Below, one piece after another: positions 5,484 to 7,743 of a stretch of 7,743 nucleotides of DNA. Made by a program: the position numbers and the translations under genes. The notes under the pieces were generated by a model. It was not told the origin of the DNA and made no database searches. It saw only the letters and a program-made list of their open reading frames with translations. How positions within the stretch are numbered: the stretch's first letter is position 1; every line of letters starts with the position of its first letter. Source of the stretch: Methanomicrobium sp. (GTDB lineage Archaea > Halobacteriota > Methanomicrobia > Methanomicrobiales > Methanomicrobiaceae). The stretch covers positions 1 to 7,743 of the forward strand of contig JAFZMT010000184.1 of NCBI GenBank assembly GCA_017553245.1. Reading direction: 5' to 3'.

Positions 5484-6338
5484 TCAGTCATCGGCAGTAT
5501 CGGCATTACCTGCATTATCGGTTATACCGGCATTTTCGGCAGTATCGGAATCATCGGCATCGACGGGCACGCAGATTTTGTGAACGCCGGCGACGTTGCG
5601 ATAATCATCGACATGAACCTTCACACCGTAAACCGTCCCGATAAGTCCGGCTGTCAGATCCGTATCCGGCTTACCGTCTGCGATCACACGTCCGTCCTTG
5701 ATTACCAGAACGCGGTTGGCGTAAAGGAATGCATGTTCGGGGTTATGAGTCGAGAGAATAATGAGATACCCCGCATCGGCAAGTTTTCGTATCTTTCTCA
5801 TGACGCGAATCTGATTACCGTAATCCAGATTTGCGGTCGGCTCATCCATAATGAGAATCTTTGCGTCCTGAACAAGAGCGCGGGCGATCAGCGCAAGCTG
5901 GCGTTCTCCTCCCGAAATCTCCGCATACCCCGCATTTTTCAGTTTCTCTATACCCAGACTTTTCATGGCTTTCAGCGCCTTTTCGACATGCTCCGCTTTG
6001 GGTTCACCGAGCAGACGAATCTGATTTGTCATGCCCATGAGAACAAGGTCAAGAACGGCAAAATTAAAGACGGGATACGTCGACTGCGGAATGTATGCCA
6101 CCATTCTTGCGATACTGCGGCTGTCAAGTTTCCTCAAATCAATGCCGTTCAAATGAATCTGCCCGGAATAATTCGTCAGGAATCCCAATATGCATCTGAA
6201 GAGAGTGCTTTTGCCGACGCCGTTGGGACCCAGAACTGCCAGCAGATCGCCGGATTTCGCACTGAACGATACGCCGTTTAAGACAAGTCTGCCCTCCTTT
6301 GTATAGGAGAACGAGAGATTTGAGACATCAAGGCTCAT
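5484..6338 (-). CDS. FecE/BtuD-type ABC transporter ATPase
   Basis: 284 residues. It powers import through the adjacent permease. Motifs in order: Walker A GPNGVGKST (37-45), Q-loop in AYIPQS (Gln 85), signature ISGGERQ (141-147), Walker B ILIMDE with PTANLD (161-172) and the H-loop His in LSTHNPEHA (198). The core is typical of the iron-chelate/vitamin B12 importer family, which usually ends near residue 255-260. Here an extra acidic Asp/Ala/Asn/Thr-rich tail runs from about 260 to 284 and is encoded by a degenerate repeat. The ATG shares its A with the permease stop (TGATG), and a GGGAGG (6353-6348) lies nine bases upstream, so translation is coupled. This is a type II importer ATPase; the substrate could be Fe-, Ni- or Co-chelate or corrinoid. 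Confidence 0.92.
   Translation of the reverse strand: MSLDVSNLSFSYTKEGRLVLNGVSFSAKSGDLLAVLGPNGVGKSTLFRCILGFLTNYSGQIHLNGIDLRKLDSRSIARMVAYIPQSTYPVFNFAVLDLVLMGMTNQIRLLGEPKAEHVEKALKAMKSLGIEKLKNAGYAEISGGERQLALIARALVQDAKILIMDEPTANLDYGNQIRVMRKIRKLADAGYLIILSTHNPEHAFLYANRVLVIKDGRVIADGKPDTDLTAGLIGTVYGVKVHVDDYRNVAGVHKICVPVDADDSDTAENAGITDNAGNADTADD
5491..5548. repeat. In-frame direct repeat in the ATPase tail
   Basis: TCGGCAGTATCGG occurs at 5491-5503 and again at 5536-5548, 45 bp (15 codons) apart. Related ATCGG/GGCATT pieces lie between. It encodes the acidic Asp-Thr-Ala/Asn-Ala-Gly tail of the ATPase and looks like a small expansion by duplication. Confidence 0.6.
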
Positions 6339-7384
6339 CAGTGTCTGCCTCCCGTTATGAGAAGATAAGCAAATATGGGTGCGCCCAAAAATGCCGTCAG
6401 AATGCCTATCGGCACCTCGATTGTCGCCATCGTTCTTGCACAGTCATCGACGGCAAGAAGGAAACATGCCCCCATGACAACCGATACCGGAATAAGTCTG
6501 CGGTAGTCGCAGCCGAACGCCATGCGTGCAAAATGCGGGATGACAAGCCCCACCCAGCCGATAACACCGGTAATCGAGACAGCCGCGGCTGTAAGAAGCG
6601 TTGCGCAGACTATCACGGCAAGCCGCAGAAGACCCGTGTTTACACCGAGACTTCTTGCCTCGTCTTCGCCGAGCGTGAGAATATTAATGCGCCATTTCAG
6701 AAGAAAGAGCGGAATTAACCCGATAAGAATAATGGGAAGGACGTAAAGGACATGCATCCACGTCATGGACGCAAGACTGCCCATAAGCCAGTAGGTGATA
6801 GCCGGAAGTTCATTGGTGGTATCGGCGACCAGCTTAATGTAAGATAATCCCGCGGAAAACAGACTTGATACCAGAATGCCGGCGAGGACCATGCTCAGAG
6901 TGGACGGACCCTTTGAAAGAAGGCTGACGCCGTATGCGCCGCCCACCGCCGCAAGTCCGAATAAAAACGCGAAGATCATGATATCCGTGCTTCCCAGTCC
7001 CATCAGAATGGCAACCGCGGCTCCGAACCCCGCACCCGCCGATGCGCCCAGAATATCCGGCGAGACAAGAGGATTCTGAAACATTCCCTGATATGCCGCA
7101 CCTGCGACGGAAAGCGCCGCACCCACCAGCAATGCCGCTATGATTCGCGGAAGTCGGATATTGAAAAGCACGCTGTAATCCGCATAATTTTGAGCCAGAA
7201 CAACATGCGGATCAAACATCGAGACAATTTTCACACAGATCAATGCCGCCGCCGTGGATATATCCAGTGAAAATCTTCCGACCGCAAACGAAACAAAAAT
7301 ACAGATAACCGTCAGAATCAGCAGAATCAGGAATCTGAGTTTATAATTCGGAAGTTTCCGTTCATCAGCGGAATTGTCAGCCAT
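6338..7384 (-). CDS. FecCD/BtuC-family ABC transporter permease
   Basis: 348 residues, an integral membrane protein with about ten hydrophobic segments, the first at roughly 17-38. Family hallmarks are clear: RLPRIIAALLVGAALSVAGA with the following YQGMFQNPLVSPDILGASAGAGFGA, and later SITGVIGWVGLVIPHFARM, whose Gly/Pro region lies by the ATPase coupling helix, and EVPIGILTAFLGAPIFAYLL at the C-terminus. The length equals that of typical FecCD/BtuC proteins, so it is complete. It would work as a homodimer with two copies of the downstream ATPase and receive substrate from the binding protein encoded 3 kb further on. No clear Shine-Dalgarno sequence precedes the ATG at 7384, and a TATA box sits about 33 bases upstream, so the leader is very short. 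It is the first gene of its transcription unit. Confidence 0.93.
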   Translation of the reverse strand: MADNSADERKLPNYKLRFLILLILTVICIFVSFAVGRFSLDISTAAALICVKIVSMFDPHVVLAQNYADYSVLFNIRLPRIIAALLVGAALSVAGAAYQGMFQNPLVSPDILGASAGAGFGAAVAILMGLGSTDIMIFAFLFGLAAVGGAYGVSLLSKGPSTLSMVLAGILVSSLFSAGLSYIKLVADTTNELPAITYWLMGSLASMTWMHVLYVLPIILIGLIPLFLLKWRINILTLGEDEARSLGVNTGLLRLAVIVCATLLTAAAVSITGVIGWVGLVIPHFARMAFGCDYRRLIPVSVVMGACFLLAVDDCARTMATIEVPIGILTAFLGAPIFAYLLITGGRH

Positions 7385-7413
7385 ACAGTAACCAATAAGT
7401 TATGATGTTTACA

Positions 7414-7421
7414 TTATATAA
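7414..7421 (-). promoter_or_regulatory. TATA box of the permease-ATPase operon
   Basis: TTATATAA (its own reverse complement) is centred about 33 bases upstream of the permease ATG. It would place the transcript start about seven bases before the ATG, in line with the absence of a ribosome binding site. It is the strongest TATA box in the window. Confidence 0.6.
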
Positions 7422-7426
7422 TTCAA

Positions 7427-7452
7427 TGAGTTAACTAAATGTAATTAATAAT
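7427..7452. promoter_or_regulatory. Degenerate third operator candidate
   Basis: TGAGTTAAC (7427-7435), eight bases, ATTAATAAT (7444-7452). It agrees with the copy at 2664-2689 at 13 of 18 arm positions and keeps the spacer length. The GTTAAC core stands about 10 bp closer to its TATA box than in the other two promoters, roughly one helical turn. The region is very A/T-rich, so chance similarity is a real alternative. Confidence 0.35.
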
Positions 7453-7502
7453 TTAACCGATCTTTGAGGGAATGCGAAAAAAGCCGTAATGAAGAGTGAT
7501 GA

Positions 7503-7532
7503 TATTTGGGGGCAACCGCTCGCCCCCAAATA
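7503..7532. terminator. Strong hairpin between the flanking gene and the permease operon
   Basis: TATTTGGGGGC (7503-7513), an 8-base loop, then GCCCCCAAATA (7522-7532): an 11-bp perfect stem with six G/C pairs. It lies between the stop of the gene ending at 7587 and the permease promoter, and with the hairpin at 7548-7568 probably ends the minus-strand transcript coming from the right. Only short T runs accompany it. Confidence 0.5.
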
Positions 7533-7547
7533 AATAAAAGATTTGAG

Positions 7548-7568
7548 AATGCAGGGATAACCTGCATT
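7548..7568 (-). terminator. Hairpin just after the right-hand partial gene
   Basis: AATGCAGG (7548-7555), a 5-base loop, CCTGCATT (7561-7568). It begins about 18 bases past the stop codon at 7587-7589. On the minus strand it is followed after a few bases by a TTTTATTTATTT stretch, as expected for a terminator. On the plus strand it is followed by four more T, so it could work in both directions. Confidence 0.5.
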
Positions 7569-7586
7569 TTTTAATTTTTAATTAAT

Positions 7587-7743
7587 TTATGCTTTAATTG
7601 TTACTTTAGTCTTGGAGATTGTCGCTCCGTTCTCATCGGTAACGATCAGATAGAAGTACTTGCCGACATTATCGGGGCACATGAACTCATAAGATTCGAA
7701 ATAATTCTTCTTCTCAGGTTTATCATATCCCTTGAAGATAGCA
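7587..7743 (-). CDS. Hypothetical protein, 3' end only; beta-rich, probably extracellular domain
   Basis: The frame enters from the right edge and ends at TAA (7589-7587), giving the last 51 residues. They read AIFKGYDKPEKKNYF, a short middle part, then NVGKYFYLIVTDENGATIS and KTKVTIKA. The pattern of a Tyr/Phe-rich strand, VTDENGA turn and terminal KVTI strand is that of the last strands of an Ig-like or PKD-like sandwich domain in secreted or surface proteins. No catalytic motif is visible, and the N-terminus, which would show a signal peptide, is outside the window. Two hairpins and a promoter separate it from the permease operon, so it is a different transcription unit. The gene may not belong to the metal locus. 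Confidence 0.7.
   Translation of the reverse strand, partial: AIFKGYDKPEKKNYFESYEFMCPDNVGKYFYLIVTDENGATISKTKVTIKA

Noticed and set aside
5580..6281. 233-codon open frame on the plus strand
   Set aside because: It runs antisense within the ATPase gene, whose motifs are all intact; it has no plausible domain and reflects codon bias on the real strand.

Overview
The window looks like euryarchaeal DNA, most likely from a methanogen of the Methanomicrobiales type (moderate confidence; taxon not proven). Upstream regions carry archaeal TATA-like boxes close to the start codons. Some starts have almost no room for a leader, while others have GGAGG-type ribosome binding sites. The secreted binding protein ends in a Thr/Ser/Pro-rich stalk, one hydrophobic segment and a basic tail, as archaeal surface-anchored proteins do. 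The gene content is that of an anaerobe's metal or metal-chelate uptake locus.

Layout, left to right. Positions 2-385 (+) hold the 3' end of an unrecognised gene. It converges on a block of seven complete genes, all on the minus strand. In the order of transcription these are: a FecCD/BtuC-type permease (7384-6338) and its ABC ATPase (6338-5484), which overlap at TGATG; then a second unit of a HypB/CobW-like GTPase (5290-4601), a soluble ABC ATPase with an N-terminal DUF1858-like helical domain (4600-3551) and a DUF4213-DUF364 putative heavy-metal-chelation protein (3529-2759); then a third unit of a FecB/BtuF-type substrate-binding protein (2618-1350) and a class I SAM methyltransferase (1316-474). 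Beyond 7587 lies the 3' end of another minus-strand gene with a beta-rich, extracellular-looking C-terminus.

How it may work together (inference). The binding protein, permease and ATPase would import an iron, nickel, cobalt or corrinoid-type chelate. The GTPase, soluble ABC ATPase and DUF364 protein sit physically inside the split transporter operon. They look like an intracellular nucleotide-driven module for handling or delivering the imported metal. The methyltransferase may modify the ligand. The substrate cannot be read from sequence.

The most interesting signals are non-coding. A 26-bp inverted repeat, TTTGTTAAC-N8-GTTAACAAA, lies upstream of the binding-protein gene. A 16/18 copy with the same spacing lies upstream of the GTPase operon, and a degenerate 13/18 copy lies upstream of the permease operon, so the three units may form one regulon. 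Next to the GTPase-operon copy is an array of four tandem 11-bp repeats (consensus CATATTTCWGT), phased at about one DNA turn. The DUF364 start is corrected here from a TTG codon to an ATG preceded by a perfect AGGAG.
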